DNA from: Arctopsyche grandis
Lineage: Eukaryota > Arthropoda > Insecta > Trichoptera > Hydropsychidae
Direction of reading: 5' to 3'
Assembly (NCBI RefSeq): GCF_051622035.1
Contig: NC_135356.1
Location: forward strand, 10,886,579-10,950,578
Length of the DNA: 64,000 nucleotides
Shown: positions 22,704-32,812 of the stretch, piece by piece
Layout: each line of letters opens with the position of its first letter
How positions within the stretch are numbered: position 1 is the first letter of the stretch
Translations under genes and position numbers: made by a program
The notes under the pieces: generated by a model
Databases searched by the model: none
What the model saw: only the letters and a program-made list of their open reading frames with translations
Told to the model about the DNA's origin: nothing

Positions 22704-25700
22704 TTATTCAGATGTAGAACAATTCGGATGGAGCAAGTTGACTTGTTCGGATCTTTGTCTTTTATAACTGATGACGACACGTTGTTGAAAAGCTGTAAAT
22801 CTATTTTTGCACATAACAGTGTTCGTTTTAAGCGACCACAGAATGTAGGCATTTATCAACATTATTTCCAGTAAGTAGGCAAAATTCCCCAATCGGGGGT
22901 CTCCATTGGTTACCCAGTTAGTCCGAAGCATGTCAAACACTTGAGTGGACTTTTTCATGCCGTTGTACAAAATAATCGACAACGGGCGTTTCGCGAAATA
23001 TGCACGCCGCCCAGTTGTCGATTCCCTTCGGACTCGTTTGTGTTTATTGACATTTAGAAAAGATGTTAGGTAAATTCGAGGCATAATATCACTAATATGG
23101 AACATCGTCACACCTCCATCCAATCTTTGATAGTAACAATTTCTGGAGAAGGGATGAAAGGGACCTACCAATATCTTGATATCATCCCTCTCATAATCTA
23201 CCTCCCCACACATAAAAATATCACGGTTTTTCAAACAAGAAATCAAATTTAGATCCGTGACATTTTTGTCACTAAAAAAGACGGATTTCGGTGGAGTACC
23301 TTTAGCTAACTCCACGATTTTCTCTAAATTATTCGTTTTCCCGAATTCTTCAACATTGACTTTGAGGATAAATCCAGATTGGGCGTCTATCAATTGATAA
23401 ACCAACTCGGAGCTCGGGTCATCTTTAAGCAAGTGGCTAGAATTTGCGAAACAATAGCTCGACGGGGTGTAGAAACTCTTAGATTGCGCCAGTATTTTAT
23501 TGATTGTGAAAAAGATCATTCCGTATTTTGGAAAATCTGAGTTGTTCAAGAATTGATCGCTGGATATCATTGATTTTATAAACATTTTGTATCTATCTTG
23601 AGATTCCAAGTCGCCTTCGGAAACGGGAACGCGGGGTTGCACATGGAAATCAACTTTGCGTACTATGAACTGGCACATAAAATTTGCAATTTCGCTTGAA
23701 CTGAATTTAGTGCATGCGGTCTCACATGTAAACGTTTTATAAAAGTTGACTCTTCTGACCATTAACCGAACTATGTCTTCGTTACAAAAATATTGGAACA
23801 GCGACCATTCATCCTCGAAGCTTTCAAGTGAGAAAGAGTATACCTCCTTGAAAATATCACGGTTGCATTTACACACAGAACCTAAGGGGTTGTTGGCAGT
23901 TGGGCATGCCTCATTCGGTGCAACCTGCAAGTGCATGATTTAATAATTATGAGAACGATCCTTATAACACAATTTTTTCAAAATATGTAGTGTATAAAAG
24001 GTGGCTCAATAAATTAACAGTTACTTTCAACTATTACATATTTTAAATATAACATTAATTACCATAGGTGCAGCGATGTGTGCATACATTGGAATGGACG
24101 ACTCTAGATATGGATTATCCATCTGAAAAGAAAAACGTATTTAAGTACGTAAATCATCAATTACTTGAAGTGGGGGTATATGTAGTGGTATTTGTATTAA
24201 AAGGGGGCTAAATAAATAAACAATTACTATCAATAATTAAATATATATGGAAATATAATATTAATTACCCGAGGTGTAAAACGTTGTCCAAATGAGGAAG
24301 TGGATGGCATGTCATTCGGCATAATTGGCTGAAAAGAAAATCGTCTTGAATCGTTGATTTTTTAGTGGGATTATACGGAATTGGGTATAACGTTAATCGG
24401 GTATTGGAATTGGGTATAAGTGGTATTTGTGGTGTCACTTATGGTGGTATTTTTAGTTGTATTTGTGGTGGAATTTTTATTGGTATTTGTATTAAAAGAG
24501 GGCTCAATAAATAAACAACTACTATCAATAACTAGTGTTGTGCTCGTTGATTTCAACGGATGGTTTCGAAAAGGAATTGAAAAACGAATAAAAATAAAGT
24601 TATATGTAGTATAATGTAAGGTAATTTATAGGCGCAGGCGCACGTAATATTAATCGTACTAAAAGTGGCACATTATATACTTAGCAATCCAACCCGTTCG
24701 AAATGATGAATGAATGTGTGTGTATGCATGCACTGAGGACTTCGCCCCCCGCACCCCCGACGCCTCCAGCGGCCTGGGGGCTTTGCACCGAGGATCTCCG
24801 TCGCTCTGGGGGCTTCGCCCCCCGCACTCCGGAGTCTTCGCCTCTGATTCCCGATTTCTGCTTAAGTTCCGATTCGGATTAATTATTACTATACGTATTG
24901 TAACTTTATTTTAACTCATGTATCCATTCCTTTCCGAAACCACTTGTTGAAATCAACGGGCACAACACTAGTATAAATATAATATTAATTACCTGAGGTG
25001 CAAAACGTTGTCCATATGAGGAAGTGGACAGTATGTCGTTCGGCATAATCGGCTGAAAATAAAATCGTTTTGTATCATTGATTTTTTAGTGAAGGGGTCG
25101 GTAACTGATAACCAGAAATCATCTAAAGAAAAAAATTATGTTCAATTGGTAATTCTATTTTGGGACATTTCGCATATAAGTTTGTAAATCATCAATTATG
25201 TACTTGAAGTGGGGGTATATGTAGTGGTATTTGTATTAAAAGGAGGCTAAATAAATAAACAATTACTATCAATAATTAAATATACATATATGGAAATATA
25301 ATATTAATTACCCGAGGTGCAAAACGTTGTTCAAATGAGGAAGTGGACGGCAAGTAATTCGGCATAATTGGCTGAAAAGAAAATCGTCTTGAATCGTTGA
25401 TTTTTGAGTGGGATTATACGGAATTGGGTATAACGTTAATCGGGTATTGGAATTGGGTATAAGTGGTATTTGTGGTGTCACTTATGGTGGTATTTTTAGT
25501 TGTATTTGTGGTGGAATTTTTATTGGTATTTGTATTAAAAGAGGGCTCAATAAATAAACAACTACTATCAATAACTAGTGTTGTGCTCGTTGATTTCAAC
25601 GGATGGTTTCGAAAAGTAATTGAAAAACGAATAAAAATAAAGTTATATGTAGTATAATGTAAGGTAATTTAAAGGCGCAGGCGCACGTAATATTAATCGT

Positions 25701-28700
25701 ACTAAAAGTGGCACATTATATACTTAGCAATCCAACCCGTTCGAAATGATGAATGAATGTGTGTGTATGCATGCACTGAGGACTTCGCCCCCCGCACCCC
25801 CGACGCCTCCAGCGGCCTGGGGGCTTTGCACCGAGGATCTCCGTCGCTCTGGGGGCTTTGCCCCCCGCACTCCGGAGTCTTCGCCTCTGATTCCCGATTT
25901 CTGCTTAAGTTCCGATTCGGATTAATTATTACTATACGTATTGTAACTTTATTTTAACTCATGTATCCATTCCTTTCCGAAACCACTTGTTGAAATCAAC
26001 GGGCACAACACTAGTATAAATATAATATTAATTACCTGAGGTGCAAAACGTTGTCCATATGAGGAAGTGGACAGTATGTCGTTCGGCATAATCGGCTGAA
26101 AATAAAATCGTTTTGTATCATTGATTTTTTAGTGAAGGGGTCGGTAACTGATAACCAGAAATCATCTAAAGAAAAAAATTATGTTCAATTGGTAATTCTA
26201 TTTTGGGACATTTCGCATATAAGTTTGTAAATCATCAATTATGTACTTGAAGTGGGGGTATATGTAGTGGTATTTGTATTAAAAGGAGGCTAAATAAATA
26301 AACAATTACTATCAATAATTAAATATACATATATGGAAATATAATATTAATTACCCGAGGTGCAAAACGTTGTTCAAATGAGGAAGTGGACGGCAAGTAA
26401 TTCGGCATAATTGGCTGAAAAGAAAATCGTCTTGAATCGTTGATTTTTTAGTGGGATTATACGGAATTGGGTATAACGTTAATCGGGTATTGGAATTGGG
26501 TATAAGTGGTATTTGTGGTGTCACTTATGGTGGTATTTTTAGTTGTATTTGTGGTGGAATTTTTATTGGTATTTGTATTAAAAGAGGGCTCAATAAATAA
26601 ACAACTACTATCAATAACTAGTGTTGTGCTCGTTGATTTCAACGGATGGTTTCGAAAAGGAATTGAAAAACGAATAAAAATAAAGTTATATGTAGTATAA
26701 TGTAAGGTAATTTATAGGCGCAGGCGCACGTAATATTAATCGTACTAAAAGTGGCACATTATATACTTAGCAATCCAACCCGTTCGAAATGATGAATGAA
26801 TGTGTGTGTATGCATGCACTGAGGACTTCGCCCCCCGCACCCCCGACGCCTCCAGCGGCCTGGGGGCTTTGCACCGAGGATCTCCGTCGCTCTGGGGGCT
26901 TCGCCCCCCGCACTCCGGAGTCTTCGCCTCTGATTCCCGATTTCTGCTTAAGTTCCGATTCGGATTAATTATTACTATACGTATTGTAACTTTATTTTAA
27001 CTCATGTATCCATTCCTTTCCGAAACCACTTGTTGAAATCAACGGGCACAACACTAGTATAAATATAATATTAATTACCTGAGGTGCAAAACGTTGTCCA
27101 TATGAGGAAGTGGACGGTATGTCGTTCGGCATAATCGGCTGAAAATAAAATCGTTTTGTATCATTGATTTTTTAGTGAAGGGGTCGGTAACTGATAACCA
27201 GAAATCATCTAAAGAAAAAAATTATGTTCAATTGGTAATTCTATTTTGGGACATTTCGCATATAAGTTTGTAAATCATCAATTATGTACTTGAAGTGGGG
27301 GTATATGTAGTGGTATTTGTATTAAAAGGAGGCTAAATAAATAAACAATTACTATCAATAATTAAATATACATATATGGAAATATAATATTAATTACCCG
27401 AGGTGCAAAACGTTGTTCAAATGAGGAAGTGGACGGCAAGTAATTCGGCATAATTGGCTGAAAAGAAAATCGTCTTGAATCGTTGATTTTTTAGTGGGAT
27501 TATACGGAATTGGGTATAACGTTATCGGGTATTGGAATTGGGTATAAGTGGTATTTGTGGTGTCACTTATGGTGGTATTTTTAGTTGTATTTGTGGTGGA
27601 ATTTTTATTGGTATTTGTATTAAAAGAGGGCTCAATAAATAAACAACTACTATCAATAACTAGTGTTGTGCTCGTTGATTTCAACGGATGGTTTCGAAAA
27701 GGAATTGAAAAACGAATAAAAATAAAGTTATATGTAGTATAATGTAAGGTAATTTATAGGCGCAGGCGCACGTAATATTAATCGTACTAAAAGTGGCACA
27801 TTATATACTTAGCAATCCAACCCGTTCGAAATGATGAATGAATGTGTGTGTATGCATGCACTGAGGACTTCGACCCCCGCACCCCCGACGCCTCCAGCGG
27901 CCTGGGGGCTTTGCACCGAGGATCTCCGTCGCTCTGGGGGCTTCGCCCCCCGCACTCCGGAGTCTTCGCCTCTGATTCCCGATTTCTGCTTAAGTTCCGA
28001 TTCGGATTAATTATTACTATACGTATTGTAACTTTATTTTAACTCATGTATCCATTCCTTTCCGAAACCACTTGTTGAAATCAACGGGCACAACACTAGT
28101 ATAAATATAATATTAATTACCTGAGGTGCAAAACGTTGTCCATATGAGGAAGTGGACGGTATGTCGTTCGGCATAATCGGCTGAAAATAAAATCGTTTTG
28201 TATCATTGATTTTTTAGTGAAGGGGTCGGTAACTGATAACCAGAAATCATCTAAAGAAAAAAATTATGTTCAATTGGTAATTCTATTTTGGGACATTTCG
28301 CATATAAGTTTGTAAATCATCAATTATGTACTTGAAGTGGGGGTATATGTAGTGGCATTTGTATTAAAAGGGGGCTAAATAAATAAACAATTACTAGCAA
28401 TAATTAAATATATATGGAAATATAATATTAATTACCCGAGGTGCAAAACGTTGTCCAAACGAGGAAGTGGACGGTTTGTCATTCGGCATAATTGGCTGAA
28501 AAGAAAATCGTCTTGAATCGTTGATTTTTTTTGTGGGATTATACGGAATTGGCTATAACGTTAATCACAATCACAAAAATCGATTGCTTAAAATATCCTT
28601 TATTTCAAATCAAGTTTGGGAGCATCACCCACTACAGTACGGGTATCTCGGGAAATACCAAAATGTATTATCAAAACGGCTGATATTGGCGGATTGTGTT

Positions 28701-30454
28701 ATTTAAAGCCGATGGTCTGTATATTTCGTATAACCTGCTGCAAACAATTAGTAAAGAGGGACAAATACCTGAAGAGCCAGTCTGTTGGGGCCCATGTCCC
28801 TTTGCCCCAGGTCTGTTCTAACTTTAATTACTCCCCGCGGTGCATCTTCTCTTGATACGGAAGGGATATGTGGTCTAGATGTAGAGATCATCTAAAGAAA
28901 AAAAATCATATTGAATTGGTCATTTTTATATGGGACAGAAGGCATTTAAGTGCGTAAATCTTCAATTAACTTATGTACGAGTACATGGTGGTATTTATGG
29001 TGTTACTTATGGTAGTGTCACTTATGGTGGTATTTTTAGTTGTATTTGTGGTGGAATATTTATTGGTATTTGTATTAAAAGGGGGCTCAATAAATAAACA
29101 ACTACTATCAACGGATGCAATCCATAATCGGCTGAAAACAAAATCGTTTTGTATCATTGATTTTTTTAGTGAAGGGGTCGGTAACCGATAACCAGAAATC
29201 ATCTAAAGAAAAAAATTATTTTCAATTGGTAATTCGGTTGAAAATAAAATCGTATATAATTGTTGTTATTTTTTTTTAGTGAGATATTATGCATTCGAGT
29301 ATAACATTAATTACCTCTCGTGGTGCATCTTCCTCTGATAAGGAAGGGCTCGGTGGACCAGAATCAGACATCATCTAGAGAAAAGAATAATGTTGAATTG
29401 TTGATTTTTATACGAGACATTACTCATGTACATATGTGCCTAAATCAACAATTACTGGACGTGGTGGTATTTGGGATGATATTTTTAGTGGTATTTGTAT
29501 TAAAAAGGGGCTTAATAATGTATCCACAACTAATAACTAACCAGCAGCATAGCTCGGACGTTAAGCTTCTGCTTACCGTCAAGAAGGTGCCGGGTTCAAT
29601 CCCTGAATGAAAATGAATTTTTCAGAGTATGCTGTTGGTCAGACCTGGACTTGTGACTCCAGGTTGATCGTTTCCTATCAGAGTTTGCCAATTTTCTCTG
29701 ATTTCATTGTTGAAACGGTTCCCGGAAAAAAAAATTGGCTAAAAATCCTTCCTACCTACTATGTCACCATTATTTGAAATTTGATTGATGTACAATAAAA
29801 ATTTATGTACAATTCATAGATGTCTCGTTAATTTGCGAGTTTTTTCAGTGTCTCGCAATTCAACGACTTATAATAAAAATGCTGCATTTGTATTTGTAAT
29901 TGGCCAGGAAGGCGCATTGGGATTTACCTGTAAGGCCTTCCTGGTATATATGTAAAATAAAAAAATAAAAATAATAATTATTACATATTTAAATATAATA
30001 TAATTACCAGTTCTGCTGCGAGTTGTGCATACCAAGAATTGGACGGCAAAATTTGGGAGGAAATGGGCTGAAAAGAAAATCATATTGAATTTGCTGTTTT
30101 TTTTAGTGAGATAATACCCATTTGAGTATAATGTGTTATTACCTCCCGCGGTGCTTCTTCGTCTGATAAGGAAGAATTTAGTGATTCATAATCAGGGATC
30201 ATCTAAAAAAAAGAATAATATTGAATTGTTGATTTTTATACGAGACATTACTCATGTACATATGTGCCTAAATCAACAATTACTGGACGTGGTGGTATTT
30301 GGGATGATATTTTTAATAGTATTTGTATTAAAAAAGGGCTTAATAATGTATCGACAACTAATAATTATTACATATTTAAATATAATATAATTACCAATTC
30401 AGCTACGAGTTGTGCATACCAAGAATTGGACGGCAAAATTTGGGAGGAAATGGG
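22704..30454 (-). CDS. piggyBac-derived gene with an N-terminal array of 60-nt mini-exons
   Basis: The terminal exon 23924-22704 (406 codons plus stop, open throughout) is piggyBac/PGBD-like in residue order: EWSLFQYFCNEDIVRLMVRR, then VYQLIDAQSGFILKV, then FFSDKNVTDLNLISCLKNRD, then GGVTMFHISDIMPRIYL, then KRPLSIILYNGMKKS with a TxxVFDMLRTNW segment. Catalytic acidic positions appear lost: nothing like the LTxDE segment is found, and the GGVDxLD site reads KSTQVFD. The C-terminal cysteine-rich finger is absent. Upstream mini-exons, all exactly 60 nt and phase 0-0 with (t)cag/ttag acceptors and GTAATT donors: 30454-30395, 30202-30143, 30067-30008, 29374-29315, 28891-28832, 28495-28436, 28180-28121, 27457-27398, 27138-27079, 26414-26355, 26095-26036, 25371-25312, 25052-24993, 24328-24269 and 24122-24063. 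The model gives 300 + 406 residues. The start exon is not certain. The family call is from residue patterns only; the splicing is inferred. Confidence 0.75.
24063..24122 (-). other. Mini-exon type M (last before the piggyBac exon)
   Basis: Encodes MDNPYLESSIPMYAHIAAPM (20 codons), acceptor ttttcag, donor ATG|gtaatt. It joins in phase 0 to VAPNEACPTANN of the terminal exon. Unique in the array. Confidence 0.75.
24531..24972. mobile_element. 442-bp TIR element, copy 1
   Basis: Starts ACTAGTGTTGTGCTCGTTGA and ends TCAACGGGCACAACACTAGT. The TIRs extend about 47 bp (through tggtttcgaaaaggaat). The GC-rich centre contains gggggcttcgccccccgc, the same palindromic word as the satellite at 7193-9000. 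It sits in the intron between an F and a Y mini-exon. Confidence 0.85.
25085..25122 (-). pseudogene. Truncated type-C mini-exon in each unit
   Basis: After an intact ctttag acceptor, the minus strand reads MISGYQLPTPSL and runs straight into intron-like sequence with a stop (AAAAATCAATGA). The second half of the exon and its donor are gone. Equivalent starts are at 26165, 27208 and 28250; a related version starts at 29202/29193. If used as an exon it would end the frame, so it is probably skipped. Confidence 0.65.
25574..26015. mobile_element. 442-bp TIR element, copy 2
   Basis: Near-identical to copy 1, carried by the 1,043-bp unit rather than independently inserted. Confidence 0.85.
26617..27058. 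mobile_element. 442-bp TIR element, copy 3
   Basis: Near-identical to copy 1, carried by the tandem unit. Confidence 0.85.
27659..28100. mobile_element. 442-bp TIR element, copy 4
   Basis: Near-identical to copy 1, carried by the tandem unit. One change turns cttcgcc into cttcgac. Confidence 0.85.
29105..29202 (-). pseudogene. Degenerate C + P mini-exon remnants
   Basis: Half a C exon (MISGYRLPTPSL) is followed by ttttcag and the first few codons of a P exon (PIM), then unrelated sequence. This appears to be a recombination scar at the edge of the amplified array. Confidence 0.6.
29541..29955 (+). mobile_element. tRNA-derived SINE, family A
   Basis: The head ccagcagcatagctcggacg gives an A-box-like TAGCTCGG...GTTAAG, and gggttcaatccc a B-box. 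The body includes tcagagtttgccaattt and cattgttgaaacg. The tail ccaggaaggcgcattgggat ... ccttcctgg folds back. The same order is at 53183-53595. Inserted in an intron of the mini-exon gene. Confidence 0.8.
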
Positions 30455-30489
30455 CTGAAAAGAAAATCATATTGAATTTGCTGTTTTTT

Positions 30490-31040
30490 TTTTAGTTAAA
30501 GGTTCGCTGAACGTTTTTTTTTTTGGACTCTAGCTTTGTAAATAGAGCTAAACAGCCCCGATTCCTGGAAAAAGCACGGTGTCTATCCGGTGTTTAGTCG
30601 GTTCGGTGATTACTAGTCAAATGTGAACCGGTCACAGAACAACCGGTCGCTCTAGATCGGTCACACGTGATCACCCGTCACACTAAAACTGGTCACACCC
30701 TAAAACTGGTCACCAGAAGACTGGTCACACCCGAAAATTGGTCACGAAAAAACTGGTCACACCCAAAAATTAAAAATTGGTCGAATTTTTCGGCGTGACC
30801 AGTTTTTTCATGACTAATTTTCGGGTGTGACCAATTTTAGTGTGACGGGTGATCACGTGTGACCGATCTAGAGCGACCGGTTGTCTTGTGACTGGTTCAC
30901 ATGTGACTAGTAGTCCGTTTACCGTCTAGTCATAAGTAGAGGTAGGATAGCCAAGGTGCCGCTCATTGTTCGGCAAACCTTTAACAATGCATTTAAAACA
31001 TTTGAGCAATACACGGCACCCTCTGGGTCCGGGCTTTAGT
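30490..31040. mobile_element. CCGGACCC-family MITE split by another insertion
   Basis: The left part (ggactctagctttgtaaata, cccgattcctggaaaaagca) and right part (ggcaaacctttaacaatgca, caccctctgggtccggg) match 38170-38510. They are separated by the foldback element at 30612-30912. Confidence 0.7.
30612..30912. mobile_element. Foldback element rich in TGGTCAC words
   Basis: Left arm gtgattactagtcaaatgtg...cggtcgctctagatcggtca pairs with right arm gtgaccgatctagagcgacc...cacatgtgactagtagtc. The centre carries repeated actggtcacaccc-type words. Nested inside the MITE at 30490-31040. Confidence 0.75.
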
Positions 31041-31073
31041 CATAAGTGCTGGATAATTTTAACGTACATAATG

Positions 31074-31997
31074 GTCCGTACGCACCAAACCAACGACGAC
31101 TTTGGGCCAACTTTTAAAACCAGTAGCGTACAAAATATCGAAATAAAAATTAAATAAAAAAATTGAAATTAAATATCAAAATTAAGCTAACGAGTGAGAT
31201 TGAGCTAAAATTAGACCATCGTTGATGTTTTGAATTACAATAATGTTTTGAATTACGACGATGCGCATTACAACCAGAGAAATATTATAATTACGAGCGA
31301 AAAAAACTTTGTTATTGTTTCTTATAAGTCGTCACGATACACCAATGTGTTTCGCCGTCGATGAAATATTTAACAAAAAAAATGTCGGTGATTTGTCAAA
31401 GGGTTTTTTTTTTCTTTCGTCGAAATAAAATTAATAATCACACATTATCCGATAAATTTTACCTCTGAGATGGATTTAATTATTTGATTTATTTCGACGA
31501 GAGAAACAATTGAAGACAAAAAAATTTCCTTTGATAAACCGACAACGTGTCTGGTTGAAACCATCACTCGGTCACCCATACTAACACATGATATATTCTC
31601 AGTAACTGCGCATTACGGGGAAGTAAAAATAATAATTCTTTGATTTTTTTTCGATCTTAGTGCGTATCTACGTAAGTCAAAACATCTTCGACAAACAAAA
31701 GTCGAGGATTACCTGTATGTGATTGTTGATGATCTAATTTTAGCTCAATCTCGAAAATTTATTTAAATTGGGCATGTTCTGTTTTAACTTTCAATATTTT
31801 ATTTTAATTTTAATATATTGATTATAATTTTATTTTGATATTTGAATTTAATTTTAATATAATAATAATATTTTTAATTTTGATATTTAATTTCAATTTT
31901 TAAATTTAATTTTTATTTCGATATTTTGTACGCTACTGGTTTTATCCTGCTGGTTAAATCGTTGGACCAAAATCGTCGTTGGTTTGGTCCGTACGCA
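31074..31997. mobile_element. Long-TIR foldback element just upstream of CCDC50-like exon 1
   Basis: Left arm gtccgtacgcaccaaaccaa...accagtagcgtacaaaatat is mirrored at 31880-31997 (atattttgtacgctactggt...ttggtttggtccgtacg). Arms of more than 200 bp also share the inner agattgagctaaaatta block. There is no ORF of note. The right edge is about 190 bp before the CCDC50-like ATG. Confidence 0.75.
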
Positions 31998-31999
31998 GC

Positions 32000-32185
32000 A
32001 TAACACTGGCGAAAATATGTCACTTGTCAAACTCGTCGGGGCTGTTGACGCTAGTGTGCGCGCGGCGTTTGCGTGTATTACTGTTGTCTATGTTACTCTC
32101 CGGTGCGAATCGAACTTTTGGCGGAAATTCGACTTTCGTCGCTGGTCCAGACCGCCCCGGAGAGGGAAGCGACGAAGACGCGGCC
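32000..32185 (+). promoter_or_regulatory. GC-rich 5' region of the CCDC50-like gene
   Basis: A CpG-dense island (gtgcgcgcggcgtttgcgtg; gcgacgaagacgcggcc before the ATG) in otherwise AT-rich DNA. It probably contains the promoter and 5' UTR. No TATA box seen. The start site is not determinable. Confidence 0.4.
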
Positions 32186-32781
32186 ATGGCGGCGAGCCTG
32201 CGCCCCGACGAACCCCCCGAGGTGGGCGATGTCGCCACCGGCCGCGTCCACGAAGGTATAACCCCATTAACTCCCCCTAACCCCTCGCCTACAACTTTTG
32301 CTAAACGCACTCTACACTCATTATTCGCGTCCGACACTCGCATTCCGATCATATGATTCAGAGCGAACTCCTATGCACATACAATGAGTGTGTGTGAATG
32401 TGTGACTACGTGTGTGTGTGTGAATGTGTGCAAACATTTTCACCGTTTTGACTTATTTTCGTGTCAATTCATTTGTGCCGAAAGTATTCTCGACAACGAC
32501 TCCATTTTTTCCATCTAGTGAAACTCGAAAAGTTTCTCTCTGTTGAAAGTTCACCTCGACACTGTCAACCAGAAGAGTCATTGTGTGAGCTTATTTTCGT
32601 ATACAAAATATACGATATGCATGCGGTGACTACACGTCCCTTATTTCGCGGCTCTGTACATATTTAGATTTATTCATTTTCTAAAATTGTCCTTTATTTT
32701 GGGAATTATATTATTACAAATGAAAAGATCAAAGAATGGCAACAGAACGACAAGCTCTACCCAGGCCCAGACTATGTCCAA

Positions 32782-32812
<31 letters not shown>

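Larger units (their letters stand above)
24269..28495 (-). other. Mini-exon type P, nine intact copies
   Basis: Copies read PIMPND(M/I/K)PSTSS(F/Y)GQRF(T/A)P(R/Q) or a close variant, such as PIMPNYLPSTSSFEQRFAPR. F-subtype exons: 24269-24328, 25312-25371, 26355-26414, 27398-27457 and 28436-28495. Y-subtype exons: 24993-25052, 26036-26095, 27079-27138 and 28121-28180. Every copy is 60 nt, stop-free, and keeps AG|...|GTAATT(A). The two subtypes alternate because they are carried in one duplicated unit. Confidence 0.8.
24170..28500. repeat. Tandem array of four ~1,043-bp units
   Basis: Spacing between equivalent points is 1043, 1043 and 1042 bp (for example MITE starts at 24531, 25574, 26617 and 27659). 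Units differ at only a few bases, such as cttcgcc versus ctttgcc and a 1-bp deletion near 27523. Each unit holds one F and one Y mini-exon, one truncated C exon and one 442-bp TIR element. The edges (24170-24330 and 28330-28500) are more diverged. Near-identity implies very recent amplification or gene conversion. Confidence 0.92.
28832..30454 (-). other. Mini-exon types C and D
   Basis: Type C begins with ATG directly after ttag: MIPDYESLNSSLSDEEAPRE (30202-30143), MMSDSGPPSPSLSEEDAPRE (29374-29315) and MISTSRPHIPSVSREDAPRG (28891-28832). Type D: PISSQILPSNSWYAQLVAEL (30454-30395) and PISSQILPSNSWYAQLAAEL (30067-30008). All are 60 nt, phase 0-0, with GTAAT donors. C and D alternate, which suggests an older C-D exon pair duplicated before the P array expanded. 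Divergence has kept frame and length, as expected if translated. Confidence 0.75.

Noticed and set aside
24371-27684. Repeated ORFs rich in Asn/Thr (minus) and MVFVVSLMVV (plus), plus MCVYACTEDF (plus)
   Set aside because: They cover intron and TIR-element sequence of the tandem unit. Frames are open only because units are copies.
29541-29620. tRNA gene candidates (also 41560, 53185 and 63840)
   Set aside because: A and B boxes are present but no acceptor or anticodon stems fold; they are heads of SINEs.
24063-30454. Regularly spaced ~60-bp repeats, CRISPR-like at first sight
   Set aside because: Spacing is irregular, spacers are themselves repeated, units are stop-free coding blocks with splice sites, and the genome is eukaryotic.
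31979-32356. Several overlapping ORFs around the CpG island
   Set aside because: Shadows of CCDC50-like exon 1 and its GC-rich 5' UTR. Only the frame from ATG 32186 splices in phase to downstream exons.
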